Origin: Gammaproteobacteria bacterium
GTDB taxonomy: Bacteria; Pseudomonadota; Gammaproteobacteria; Xanthomonadales; Marinicellaceae
Length of the DNA: 64,000 nucleotides
Reading direction: 5' to 3'
NCBI GenBank assembly: GCA_030430025.1
Contig: JAUIGR010000007.1
Location: 28,277 to 92,276, forward strand
The notes under the pieces were generated by a model. The model saw only the letters and a list, made by a program, of their open reading frames with translations. It had not been told where the DNA came from and did not search any database. The position numbers and the translations under genes are program-made. Below, piece by piece: positions 1 to 8,507 of this stretch. Each line of letters begins with the position of its first letter. The first letter of the stretch is position 1.

Positions 1-1083
1 CTTGCGATGGAAATTATTTTGATAGTCCAAAATGGCGTGGCGATTTGCTTGGGCACCATAGACTGTTGATAAAGCAGTTAAGAACTGGTTACGAATCCCC
101 GCTGCCAGTGAACGCTCGCCATTATGGGTCTTCATTACACCACCGTTGGCACGGGCTTGTTCAAATAAGATGCCAATACTTCCTTGTAAATCCGGATAAG
201 TTGAACCTTTCCCTGGGTAAAAATCATCATAATCTTCTTTGGAGAAATAAGTTTGTCCAATGCCATCCAGTGCTTTGGCGTGGTGTTTGGCAATCAGCGC
301 GGTTAAAGCCTGGTTTTGTTCTGTAATTTCAGGGTTAACTCGACTTGGCACACCAGGCTGGAAAAAGAAACTTGCTGGGTTCCACATTTCATGGTGGTCA
401 CTCAAGACATGGGGTTGCCAATCTTGATAGATAGCAACACGCGCTTTGGATTCAGCTTGTGTTAGCAGTAACCAATCACGGTTGAGATCAAACCAGTAGT
501 GGTTAGTTCGTCCATCTGGCCATAATTCATTATGTGAGATATCATTTGGATCCTTAATGGTCGTGATAGAGCGGGTGCTGTTAACATAGCTGGTGAATCG
601 TGCCAGGCCATCCGGATTGAAGCTGGGGTCAATTAGAATAACGGTATTTTCCAATGTTTTTTTTATATCGTTATTATTCGACGCCAATAAGTACCATGCA
701 TACAAAACGGAAGCATTGGCACCACTGGATTCGTTGCCATGGATGCTGAAACCATTCCAGATTTTCAGAACATTCGGTTTGGTTTTAATGGTTTCCAGTT
801 GTTCGATGTTTTCTCTACTACTGACAGCCAGCAGTAATAGTGGTCGTCCCTCATTAGTTTGACCATACTGCATGAGTTGTGCTTGATCGCTGGCGACAGC
901 CAGAAGTTTAAAATAGCTGACCAATTGATCATGTCGCAAATGGCGTTCTCCCAATGGTTGTCCAAAGTATACGTCGGGAGAAGGTAAAGTGGCATTGTAA
1001 AGCTCTCCTTTGGGTAGATAATATTCCAATGGTTTGGCAACAATAACTAATGGGAAAATTAGCAGCATCAATAAAACTTTCAT
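1..1083 (-). CDS. M14 family zinc carboxypeptidase (partial, 3' end outside window)
   Basis: Exported metallocarboxypeptidase, probably trimming peptides in the periplasm or outside the cell. The first 361 residues are readable; the gene continues past the left edge. It opens with a hydrophobic signal peptide (about 1-17). The M14 zinc motif HxxE is at H115/E118 (HGNESSG), followed by NPDGLAR (about 156-162), DLNRD (about 199-203), and SDHHEMW, which should hold the second zinc histidine (230 or 231). The catalytic glutamate would lie beyond the window. Start ATG at 1083. The family call is firm from the motifs; the substrate is unknown. It is probably its own transcription unit, since a 17-bp palindrome lies 77 bp upstream, between it and the RND pump gene. 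Confidence 0.88.
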   Translation of the reverse strand, partial: MKVLLMLLIFPLVIVAKPLEYYLPKGELYNATLPSPDVYFGQPLGERHLRHDQLVSYFKLLAVASDQAQLMQYGQTNEGRPLLLLAVSSRENIEQLETIKTKPNVLKIWNGFSIHGNESSGANASVLYAWYLLASNNNDIKKTLENTVILIDPSFNPDGLARFTSYVNSTRSITTIKDPNDISHNELWPDGRTNHYWFDLNRDWLLLTQAESKARVAIYQDWQPHVLSDHHEMWNPASFFFQPGVPSRVNPEITEQNQALTALIAKHHAKALDGIGQTYFSKEDYDDFYPGKGSTYPDLQGSIGILFEQARANGGVMKTHNGERSLAAGIRNQFLTALSTVYGAQANRHAILDYQNNFHRK

Positions 1084-1159
1084 TTTTTAATTCCTCTATA
1101 GTATGTGTAGACAACGTTTATTTACGGCGGCCTGGGCACAATTCATGAGTTATCCAATC

Positions 1160-1176
1160 TGATTTATTATAAATCA
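1160..1176. promoter_or_regulatory. 17-bp palindrome, possible operator
   Basis: Perfect inverted repeat TGATTTAT-T-ATAAATCA in the 109-bp gap between the end of the RND pump gene and the start of the M14 peptidase gene. It is AT-rich with no following T-run, so it looks more like a dimeric regulator site than a terminator. The regulator is unknown. Confidence 0.35.
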
Positions 1177-1192
1177 AAAGTAAATGTCGATT

Positions 1193-4100
1193 TTAGGCTT
1201 GATTCAATAGTTTCGTTTTGATGCGTTCTAAAAGAGCATAAAGAGAAGGGACTAAAACGAGCGTAATTACTGTAGCAAAAAGAATGCCAAAAGCGAGAGA
1301 AATCGCCATTGGAACAATAACCTTGGCCTGTAATGAGGGTTCGAACATGATCGGAAGTAAACCAAAAAAAGTGGTCAAGGAAGTCAGTAAAATAGCTCGA
1401 AATCTTTTGCTGCCGGCGTGTTGAATGGCTTCAGTCAAAGATACACCCTGAGCCCTTTCCTTATTGACATAGTCAACCATCACCAACGAATCATTGACCA
1501 CGACACCGAATAATGCAATGACACCAAATAAAGACATCATGCTGAATGTTTCGCCGACAATCAGATGGCCAACAATGGCCCCAGTGATACCAAAGGGAAT
1601 GACTGACATGATGATCAGTGGCTGTGCATATGATTTCAGCGGAATAGCCATCAACACATAAATTAACAAACAGGCAGCCAGCATGCCAATACCTAGGTTC
1701 GTTAACAGTTCTCCCATTTCCTTGGTTACACCATCCAATTCTGGTTGGACTCCGGGATATTTTTTTAAAATATTGGGCAGGTGTAAATTTTGTAGTTCAG
1801 CGGCAATGGCTTGAGGATCACCAATGGCTTTGTCTACCACAGCAGTGAGTCGAGCCGCTCGTTTCCGATTGACTCGTTCTATGGTATTGGGTGCTTTGCC
1901 TAAAGTCACTTCGGCGACCGTATTCAATGGTACGGCTTGACCGAGGGGTGTGCGAATACGTAACTCATCTAAAGATTTCAATGATTCACGGCTGTCTCGG
2001 TCATATCGCAACATCACCTTCACTTCATCCTGGTCACGTTGAATTCGTTGGACCTCTTCGCCATAAAAGGCCTGACGAACCTGTCTGCCCAAGTCGGCTT
2101 GACTGAGGCCCAGGTTACGGCCCAGTGGTTTTAACGTCAATTGAATTTCATCTTTACCTGACTCAATCGAATTGCGGATATCTGAGACACCATCATAGTT
2201 CTTGATAACAGCGGCGATCTCATCAACGGCCAGGCGCAGTTGTTCGATGTCATTACCGTTGAGTTTTAGGTTAATGTCTGGTCCCTGGCCAGGGCCTGTC
2301 AATGACATGGTGCCGATATGGGTGGCGCCTGGAACTTCACCAATATAAGCTGTCCAGCGTTTGAGCATTTCTTTACCATCAATCACCGAATCTTCTTCTT
2401 TGACCAATTCAACAATGACCCGACCTGAAACCTGAGAATCTGCGAAAGCCAGCCGGTGGGTATATACTGAACCAGAGGATTTACCTTGTTTTTGACTGAT
2501 GTCTTTATCGAGTTTTACTAGAGCCGCTTCAATGTGCTGTAAAACCTCATCTGTTCGGGACTGTGGTGTCCCTTGAGCCATAGCAAAATCCGCTTGGACA
2601 AAATCAGCGACAAAATCTGGCATCATCACAAAACGCACGATGTTATTGGCAATGAGGCCAATACTGAGGAAAAAGATGGCACCAAAAATGGTCAGTGTTA
2701 AAACAGGACGTGCGATGGCTCGACCAATTAATGGTTGGTATCGAGTTTTAACCATGTGTTCGAGATAGTAATTGACTTTTCGCTGCAAACGAAGCAAAGG
2801 GCCCGGCTGATCAGTACCAATGTCTTCTGACTTCATGTGAGATAAATGGGCAGGTAAAATGAATTTGGACTCAACCAGCGAGAAAAATAAACAAAGGATA
2901 ACTACCCAGGCAATGGCTTCAAAAAAGGAGCCGAATATGGTACCGACAAATAACATCGGTAAAAAAGCGGCCACTGTGGTTAATACACCGAAAGTGGCAG
3001 GAGTGGCTACCTTTTGTGCACCGATCACAACGTTTTTCAATGAGTGTCCATGATGTTGTATTTCGTAATAAGCACTTTCCCCGATAACGATGGCATCATC
3101 GACGACGATACCCAGAACCAATATGAAGCCAAACATGCTGAGCATATTGACACTGATGCCGACTACGGGCAGTAGCATGAAGGCACCTAAAAAAGCCACC
3201 GGTAACCCGACCATAACCCAAAAAGCCACTCGTAATCGTAAAAATAAGCTCAAAGTTAAAAGCACCAACAATGCACCTTGCCACATATTGCGTTGCATCA
3301 TTTCCAGTCGTCCACGGACGTAATGTGAGGCATCAGACCACACTGCCATAGAAACGTTGGCGGGTAACTGGTTTAATTTGTTTTTGACATAAGCATTGAC
3401 TTGATCAGAAATATCCAGAACCGATTCGTTCTCAACAGACTGAACCTGAATACTTAAACCAGGCCGACCATCAAATGTTCCTGGGCTGGATCCTTCGACA
3501 AAGCCATCTTTGATGGTGGCGATGTCACCAAGATAAAGTCGAGAACCATCTGGATTAGTGCGGACAACCAAATCAGCAAAGTCATCACCCACATAGGCTT
3601 GCCCAATGGATCGTAACAATACATCACCGCGGTCGGTTTTAATGGATCCTCCAGGCAAGTCAATTGAGCTCGCTCTCAGTGCCGTGGCAATTTCATCAAA
3701 AGTCAGGTTGTATTGTCTTAATGTGGTCTCTGTGATTTCGATGGCTACTTCAAAATTTCGTTCTCCGAGAATTTGTGCCATTGAAACATCTGGTAAATCG
3801 ATGATGTCGTCCCGTACTTGGCGTGTGGCCTCTAATAATGCGGTTTCTGGTATATTACCGAATACCGATACAAATAAAACGGGTTGTTGAATCAAAACTT
3901 CTGAGACAACGGGTTTTTCAGCTTGGTCGGGAAATGAATTGATGCCATCGACACGGTTTTTGACTTCTGCCATGACATTTTTGACTTCATAATCAGTATT
4001 GATTTCGAGGTTAGCTCTGGCAAAACCCTCGTTAGAAATACAAGTAGTTTTATCCAAGCCTTCAAGTCCTGTAACTGCGTCTTCAATTTTTGAGCAAATA

Positions 4101-4303
4101 CCTTTTTCTACTTCATCCGGTGCAGCCCCGGGGTAGGTCATGGTGATGCTGACCATGTTGGTAGCTGTGGCTGGAAAAATTTCTTTCTTGAGCGTAAAAG
4201 CGGTATAGGCCCCTGCCAGCAAGAGGGAAAACATCATCAGGTTGGCAGCCACTGAATTATTGGCGAACCAATAAATCAGCCCTTGATCCCACCGCCGACT
4301 CAT
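1193..4303 (-). CDS. RND efflux pump inner-membrane permease
   Basis: Proton-driven resistance-nodulation-division transporter of the AcrB/HAE-1 class, 1036 residues (AcrB is about 1050), with the usual two repeats of six membrane segments plus large periplasmic loops. TM1 follows MSRRWDQGLIYWF. TM4 carries the proton-relay acidic pair in VVDDAIVIGE (about residue 402). The equivalent TM10 segment reads VVVNDSLVMVDY (about 937), without the lysine of AcrB, as in many environmental RND permeases. The first codon overlaps the stop of the adaptor gene by 4 nt (ATGA), so the two are co-translated. No outer-membrane TolC-type gene is adjacent; the pump presumably uses one encoded elsewhere. Substrate cannot be told from sequence. 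Confidence 0.93.
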   Translation of the reverse strand: MSRRWDQGLIYWFANNSVAANLMMFSLLLAGAYTAFTLKKEIFPATATNMVSITMTYPGAAPDEVEKGICSKIEDAVTGLEGLDKTTCISNEGFARANLEINTDYEVKNVMAEVKNRVDGINSFPDQAEKPVVSEVLIQQPVLFVSVFGNIPETALLEATRQVRDDIIDLPDVSMAQILGERNFEVAIEITETTLRQYNLTFDEIATALRASSIDLPGGSIKTDRGDVLLRSIGQAYVGDDFADLVVRTNPDGSRLYLGDIATIKDGFVEGSSPGTFDGRPGLSIQVQSVENESVLDISDQVNAYVKNKLNQLPANVSMAVWSDASHYVRGRLEMMQRNMWQGALLVLLTLSLFLRLRVAFWVMVGLPVAFLGAFMLLPVVGISVNMLSMFGFILVLGIVVDDAIVIGESAYYEIQHHGHSLKNVVIGAQKVATPATFGVLTTVAAFLPMLFVGTIFGSFFEAIAWVVILCLFFSLVESKFILPAHLSHMKSEDIGTDQPGPLLRLQRKVNYYLEHMVKTRYQPLIGRAIARPVLTLTIFGAIFFLSIGLIANNIVRFVMMPDFVADFVQADFAMAQGTPQSRTDEVLQHIEAALVKLDKDISQKQGKSSGSVYTHRLAFADSQVSGRVIVELVKEEDSVIDGKEMLKRWTAYIGEVPGATHIGTMSLTGPGQGPDINLKLNGNDIEQLRLAVDEIAAVIKNYDGVSDIRNSIESGKDEIQLTLKPLGRNLGLSQADLGRQVRQAFYGEEVQRIQRDQDEVKVMLRYDRDSRESLKSLDELRIRTPLGQAVPLNTVAEVTLGKAPNTIERVNRKRAARLTAVVDKAIGDPQAIAAELQNLHLPNILKKYPGVQPELDGVTKEMGELLTNLGIGMLAACLLIYVLMAIPLKSYAQPLIIMSVIPFGITGAIVGHLIVGETFSMMSLFGVIALFGVVVNDSLVMVDYVNKERAQGVSLTEAIQHAGSKRFRAILLTSLTTFFGLLPIMFEPSLQAKVIVPMAISLAFGILFATVITLVLVPSLYALLERIKTKLLNQA

Positions 4304-5490
4304 AATGCCTCCTGCTCGGAGGCCGCTGGTTCCTTACTGCCGCTTTCCATCGTTTTGAGTCTCAATGTCATACCATTTTCAGGTGCTTGAATGGGGGTGA
4401 TAATGATTTGATCCTGTGCGCTGAGACCGGAGGTCACATAGTCGTAGTCATCTGTTTTGTGAGCCACCTGAACTTCTAATATGGCCAGCTTACCTTCGCG
4501 ATAAACAGCTATCTTGTCATTGGCCATCATCCAGGCAGCAGGTACTGCGAAAACGTCAGTTAAGGTATCACCCTCGATATCTGCTTCAACAAAAGCGTTA
4601 AAGAACAACCCCTTATCCAATGGGTCATTAATTTCTGCAACAGTGTGATAAAGCAATGTGTTGCTGTCTTTAGCTGCTTCTACGCGGACCAGATTGCCTT
4701 TTAAGGTTTGTTGCTGATCACTGAGTGTGACAGGTAAACTTTTGTGATCTATATTGCCATGCCCAAGATTTAATTTATCGATGTCTTTTTGTGTTAATGG
4801 TAATCTGACTTCAGCAACAGCTGAACCTGCGATGGTACCTAAGGAGCTTACCACGCCGACATATTGGCCGATGTCGACACTTTTGTTGATAACAACACCA
4901 TCGAAAGGTGCTGTGACGGTTGTTTTCGATAAGTCACGTTGTGCTTTAGCTAAGGCTGCTTGAGCAGCTTTAACATTGGCTTGAGCACCTTGTAGTTGGG
5001 GTATGTTGAGCACCAGATTACTTGGTTGACCTTTTTTACCGAATGATTGCCAGTCTTTTAGGGCTTGTTCTGAGCGCGCTTGTTCCAGATCACGGTTAGC
5101 TTGAGCGCTGGCTAATGAGGCCTTGGCTTGTTGAACAGCTACTTGATAGTCTGCTGGGTCAATATTGACAAGAACATCGCCTTTTTTGAAGTGACCACCT
5201 GTTGTGAAAGCAGCTCCCAAAGAGATAATCTTTCCAGAAATTTCAGAGGTTAATAAAATTTGATGTTTAGGAGTAACGATTCCCTGGCTATGGATTTGAA
5301 TGGTATATTGACTGGGTTTTAGCTGTTGTGTTTCCACCAAAAAACCTATTGGCTTTTCAGGTATGACAGCAGGTGGTTTTTTCAATAATCCCATCAATGA
5401 CATCAATGCCATAAAGACCAAGATCACAATAAAAAAAGGTATAGCACGTTTTAAAAGAGAAACTGGTTTGTTTTTTATGTTTTCTTGCAT
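4300..5490 (-). CDS. RND efflux periplasmic adaptor (HlyD/AcrA family)
   Basis: Membrane-fusion protein linking the RND permease to an outer-membrane channel. An N-terminal membrane anchor (about residues 15-32) is followed by split lipoyl/barrel-sandwich halves around a coiled-coil hairpin rich in Ala, Gln and Lys (about 100-185), then a beta-barrel domain with TAPFDGVV typical of the family. I prefer the start at 5490 because GGGAG lies 7 nt before that ATG; an upstream in-frame ATG at 5532 would add 14 residues and has no comparable site. It ends within the start of the permease gene (4-nt overlap). The tail beyond about 380 is Glu/Ser-rich and probably disordered. Confidence 0.92.
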   Translation of the reverse strand: MQENIKNKPVSLLKRAIPFFIVILVFMALMSLMGLLKKPPAVIPEKPIGFLVETQQLKPSQYTIQIHSQGIVTPKHQILLTSEISGKIISLGAAFTTGGHFKKGDVLVNIDPADYQVAVQQAKASLASAQANRDLEQARSEQALKDWQSFGKKGQPSNLVLNIPQLQGAQANVKAAQAALAKAQRDLSKTTVTAPFDGVVINKSVDIGQYVGVVSSLGTIAGSAVAEVRLPLTQKDIDKLNLGHGNIDHKSLPVTLSDQQQTLKGNLVRVEAAKDSNTLLYHTVAEINDPLDKGLFFNAFVEADIEGDTLTDVFAVPAAWMMANDKIAVYREGKLAILEVQVAHKTDDYDYVTSGLSAQDQIIITPIQAPENGMTLRLKTMESGSKEPAASEQEAL

Positions 5491-5563
5491 ATTGAACTCC
5501 CGTGCATTGATGGGCTTGTGATTATAAGACATGACGTATCAAAAAAATGGCTATTATCTAAGG

Positions 5564-6379
5564 TTATTGTTCATATCGACGGTAATTGTTAATGGTGTTT
5601 TTCAGAGATTCGGCAGCTTGACCTGCGGCTGTTGCGAAATTATGGTGGTGTTGACCAGCATAGATGATATTTCGTGATGATGAAATGATCAGACCCAGAC
5701 CATCGGTTCGTAAACCGGATTCTAATGTTGTTTGAACATCACCACCTTGTGCTCCAATGCCGGGTATCAACAATGGCATGTCACCGACAATCTGTCTAAT
5801 ACCAGCGAGTTCTTCAGGGTATGTGGCGCCAACCACCAGCAGCAGATTGTGGTTTTCATTCCATGACTGACTGGCTTGTTTTGCAACATGTTCATATAGT
5901 TTATTTCCGTTAGACAGTGTTAGATTTTGTAGCTCTCCTGAGCCCTCATTGGATGTTTTGCATAACACCACAACACCTTTATCAGTATACTTGCTGTAAG
6001 GTTGTATAGTATCTCCCCCCATGTATGGGTTAACGGTGACAGCATCAGCTTGATAGCGTATAAAAGCTTCTTTTGCATACTGTTCAGCGGTGCTTCCAAT
6101 GTCGCCGCGTTTGGCATCTAAAATGACAGGAATGTTGGGATACCGACTGTGAATGTAACGAATGATAGAAGTCAGTTCAGATTCTGCTTGTATAGCAGCA
6201 AAGTATGCAATTTGAGGTTTGAAAGCACATACATGCGGTGCCGTGGCATCAACAATGGCTATTAACCAATCATCCAGGCTCACATTCAGGTCAGTGATTT
6301 TTGATGGCTGTGGATCCAAGCCTACGCAAAGCAGCGAATCATTATTTCGTTGGGCTTGTTCCAACTTTTTGATGAACAT
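5564..6379 (-). CDS. pyrF: orotidine 5'-phosphate decarboxylase
   Basis: Converts OMP to UMP in the last step of pyrimidine synthesis; cytosolic. The length (271) and the catalytic motif DAKRGDIGSTA (Lys about residue 90, Asp 93) match the longer type-2 OMP decarboxylases rather than the roughly 235-residue E. coli type. CVGLDPQPSK near the N terminus and IPGIGAQGGD near the C terminus bind substrate phosphate and pyrimidine in the family. It lies 73 bp upstream of the efflux adaptor gene on the same strand, so read-through is possible, but no functional link is evident. It diverges from the HtrA-type protease gene with 87 bp between. Confidence 0.96.
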   Translation of the reverse strand: MFIKKLEQAQRNNDSLLCVGLDPQPSKITDLNVSLDDWLIAIVDATAPHVCAFKPQIAYFAAIQAESELTSIIRYIHSRYPNIPVILDAKRGDIGSTAEQYAKEAFIRYQADAVTVNPYMGGDTIQPYSKYTDKGVVVLCKTSNEGSGELQNLTLSNGNKLYEHVAKQASQSWNENHNLLLVVGATYPEELAGIRQIVGDMPLLIPGIGAQGGDVQTTLESGLRTDGLGLIISSSRNIIYAGQHHHNFATAAGQAAESLKNTINNYRRYEQ

Positions 6380-6466
6380 GAGCTTGAAAAATTAACAAGA
6401 GAACGTATTTTACTTTGAACCATAGGGTTAATCCAAACTCAAAGCTTTTAAAAAACGGTAATATCA

Positions 6467-7798
6467 ATGAAATCACTGACTTTTGTATTTTGTGTTTTTG
6501 CTTTCAAATCTTTGATGGCCGCTTTACCAACCGCTGTTGATGGTCAGCCATTGCCGTCTTTAGCTCCAGTGTTAGAGCAAGTAACACCAGCGGTGGTGAA
6601 TGTTAACACCAAGTCGGTCCAGTATGTTCGGTCAAGAAATAATGATTTTTATTCTTGGTTTTATGGTTTGCCCAGTGCGCCTCGTGAACGAGTGACTCAG
6701 TCATTAGGCTCGGGTGTGATTATTGATGCAGTTCAAGGATTGATTTTGACTAATCACCATGTGGTCAATGATGCCGATGAAATATCTGTGGTATTGCATG
6801 ATGGCCGACAGTTTGACGCGCGACTGATAGGTTCTGATGAGGGCACTGATGTGGCAGTGATTCAGATAGAGGCTAAAGATTTGACGGCTTTACCTTTGGC
6901 AGATTCTAGTGAGTTAAGGGTCGGTGATTTTGTGGTTGCTGTGGGAAATCCTTTTGGCTTGGGACAAACCGTTACCTCTGGTATTGTCAGTGCTTTGGGA
7001 CGCACCAGTTTGTCTGGTTTAGGGTATCAGAACTTTATCCAGACAGATGCTTCGATCAATCCTGGTAATTCAGGAGGTGCTTTGATCAATTTAAATGGTG
7101 AGTTGGTTGGTATCAATACAGCGATTTTTTCACCTTCAGGTGGTAATGTGGGTATAGGCTTTGCTATTCCTTCATCTTTGGCTGAACGAATGATGAGGCA
7201 GTTAGTGGCTTATGGTACAGTGCGTCGTGGCTCACTGGGGATACAGGTTCAGGACATCACCGATCGGTTGTCTCAGGCTTTTAATATTGCAATTAATCAG
7301 GGTGTTTTGGTGACGGCTGTGGATCCTGAGTCACCTGCAGAGCGAGCTGGTTTACAGGCCGGCGATGTGGTGACCTATATCAATGGTCAAAAAATTTCTT
7401 CCAGTAAACAATTCCAAAACTTTGAAGGTTTGATTGAGCTGGATAGTGACGTCACTGTGGGTTTTTTACGTGAAGGTAAAGAATTGCGAAAACTCACTCG
7501 TATCAGTGAAATAGATCGCAGTGAAATGAGTGGACAAGAATTACATCGTGAGTTGACAGGTTCTGTATTAATCAATTTGCCACATAAGTATCGCGAAAAT
7601 TATCAAGGTGTTTTCGTTGAGTCGGTTGAACGCAGTTCATCGGCCTGGCAACTCGGTTTACGGGCCGGTGATTTGATCACCGCAGTAGATAAAAATGACA
7701 TCGTCAATCTCAAGCAATTGAACAAAAGAATGGCTAAAAAAGTGGTGCTTTCTATTTATCGTAATGGCCGTTACTATCTGTTGCCGCTTTCAGATTAA
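6467..7798 (+). CDS. HtrA/Do-family periplasmic serine protease (DegP/DegQ type)
   Basis: Periplasmic quality-control protease/chaperone that degrades misfolded envelope proteins. Signal peptide about 1-18. The chymotrypsin-like domain has the full triad: His98 (TNHHVV), Asp128 (GTDVAVI), Ser202 (NPGNSGGAL). Two PDZ domains follow (about 250-340 and 365-440), the first with QAGDVV, the second with RAGDLI. The 443 residues fit DegP/DegQ (about 450); there is no long Q-linker, so DegQ-like is more likely, but I would not assign it firmly. It ends at a strong hairpin terminator (7805-7828). Sigma-E control is common in the family; I did not find a convincing site. Confidence 0.94.
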   Translation: MKSLTFVFCVFAFKSLMAALPTAVDGQPLPSLAPVLEQVTPAVVNVNTKSVQYVRSRNNDFYSWFYGLPSAPRERVTQSLGSGVIIDAVQGLILTNHHVVNDADEISVVLHDGRQFDARLIGSDEGTDVAVIQIEAKDLTALPLADSSELRVGDFVVAVGNPFGLGQTVTSGIVSALGRTSLSGLGYQNFIQTDASINPGNSGGALINLNGELVGINTAIFSPSGGNVGIGFAIPSSLAERMMRQLVAYGTVRRGSLGIQVQDITDRLSQAFNIAINQGVLVTAVDPESPAERAGLQAGDVVTYINGQKISSSKQFQNFEGLIELDSDVTVGFLREGKELRKLTRISEIDRSEMSGQELHRELTGSVLINLPHKYRENYQGVFVESVERSSSAWQLGLRAGDLITAVDKNDIVNLKQLNKRMAKKVVLSIYRNGRYYLLPLSD

Positions 7799-7804
7799 GT
7801 TATG

Positions 7805-7828
7805 GGCACCTCATTAAATAGAGGTGCC
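7805..7828 (+). terminator. Rho-independent terminator after the protease gene
   Basis: Eight-bp perfect stem GGCACCTC/GAGGTGCC with loop ATTAAATA, starting 7 nt after the protease stop codon and followed by the short T-rich stretch TTATTT. Confidence 0.7.
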
Positions 7829-7884
7829 TTATTTGATTGGTGAAATATTGAGGCTAAACCCATGTTAAAATTTTTGCTTTGTAG

Positions 7885-8448
7885 ATGGAGCAGCCAGTGA
7901 ACCAACAACTTCAAACAATGATCAATAACATGCCTGAAAAGACGGGTAAGTCATTAGAACAATGGAATCAGTTATTGTCTCAATCAGGTTTGGAAAAACA
8001 TGGTGAAATCATGAAGTTGTTGAAAGATGAACATGACGTGTCTCATGGTTTTGCTAACACCATCAGTATTTTATTTCGTGAACAGTTGGCTGGGGGGCCT
8101 CCTGCAGCTGATGACTTGGTTTCAGAACAATATAAGAACAAAGCTCATTTTTTGCCCATTTATCAAAATTTGGTTGAGCGTATCCTTTCTTGGGGAAGTG
8201 ACATCACCATTGCGCCAAAGAAAACTTATGTGAGTTTAGTAAGAAACAAACAATTCGCTATTATCAAGCCATCAACCATGAAACGAATGGATATTGGTCT
8301 TAATCTAAAGGGAGAAGGTTTTACATCGCGTTTAGAGACCGATAAAGTCTTTGGCGGCATGTGTTCTCACCGTGTTCAAGTTGTTGATAAATCTGATATT
8401 GATGATCAACTGTTGGGATGGATAAAACAGGCTTATGAACGCAGTTGA
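7885..8448 (+). CDS. DUF4287/DUF5655 domain protein
   Basis: 187-residue soluble protein without signal or membrane segments. The N-terminal part (about 8-65), with MPEKTGKSLEQW and LKDEHDVSHGFANTI, matches the DUF4287 pattern. The C-terminal part (about 75-185), with WGSDITIAPKKTYVSLVRNKQFA, has the DUF5655 pattern. This two-domain arrangement is widespread in bacteria; its function is not established, and I do not assign one. It sits between the protease terminator and the AbgT-type transporter gene and may be transcribed alone. Confidence 0.8.
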   Translation: MEQPVNQQLQTMINNMPEKTGKSLEQWNQLLSQSGLEKHGEIMKLLKDEHDVSHGFANTISILFREQLAGGPPAADDLVSEQYKNKAHFLPIYQNLVERILSWGSDITIAPKKTYVSLVRNKQFAIIKPSTMKRMDIGLNLKGEGFTSRLETDKVFGGMCSHRVQVVDKSDIDDQLLGWIKQAYERS

Positions 8449-8507
8449 TTTGCAAAAATCACCAATTTAAGGAACAATAACTGGCTTTGTGTCAAGCGAA
8501 GTCATCT

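Noticed and set aside
45..326. 93-residue plus-strand reading frame
   Set aside because: Antisense to the M14 carboxypeptidase, which has clear family motifs on the minus strand.
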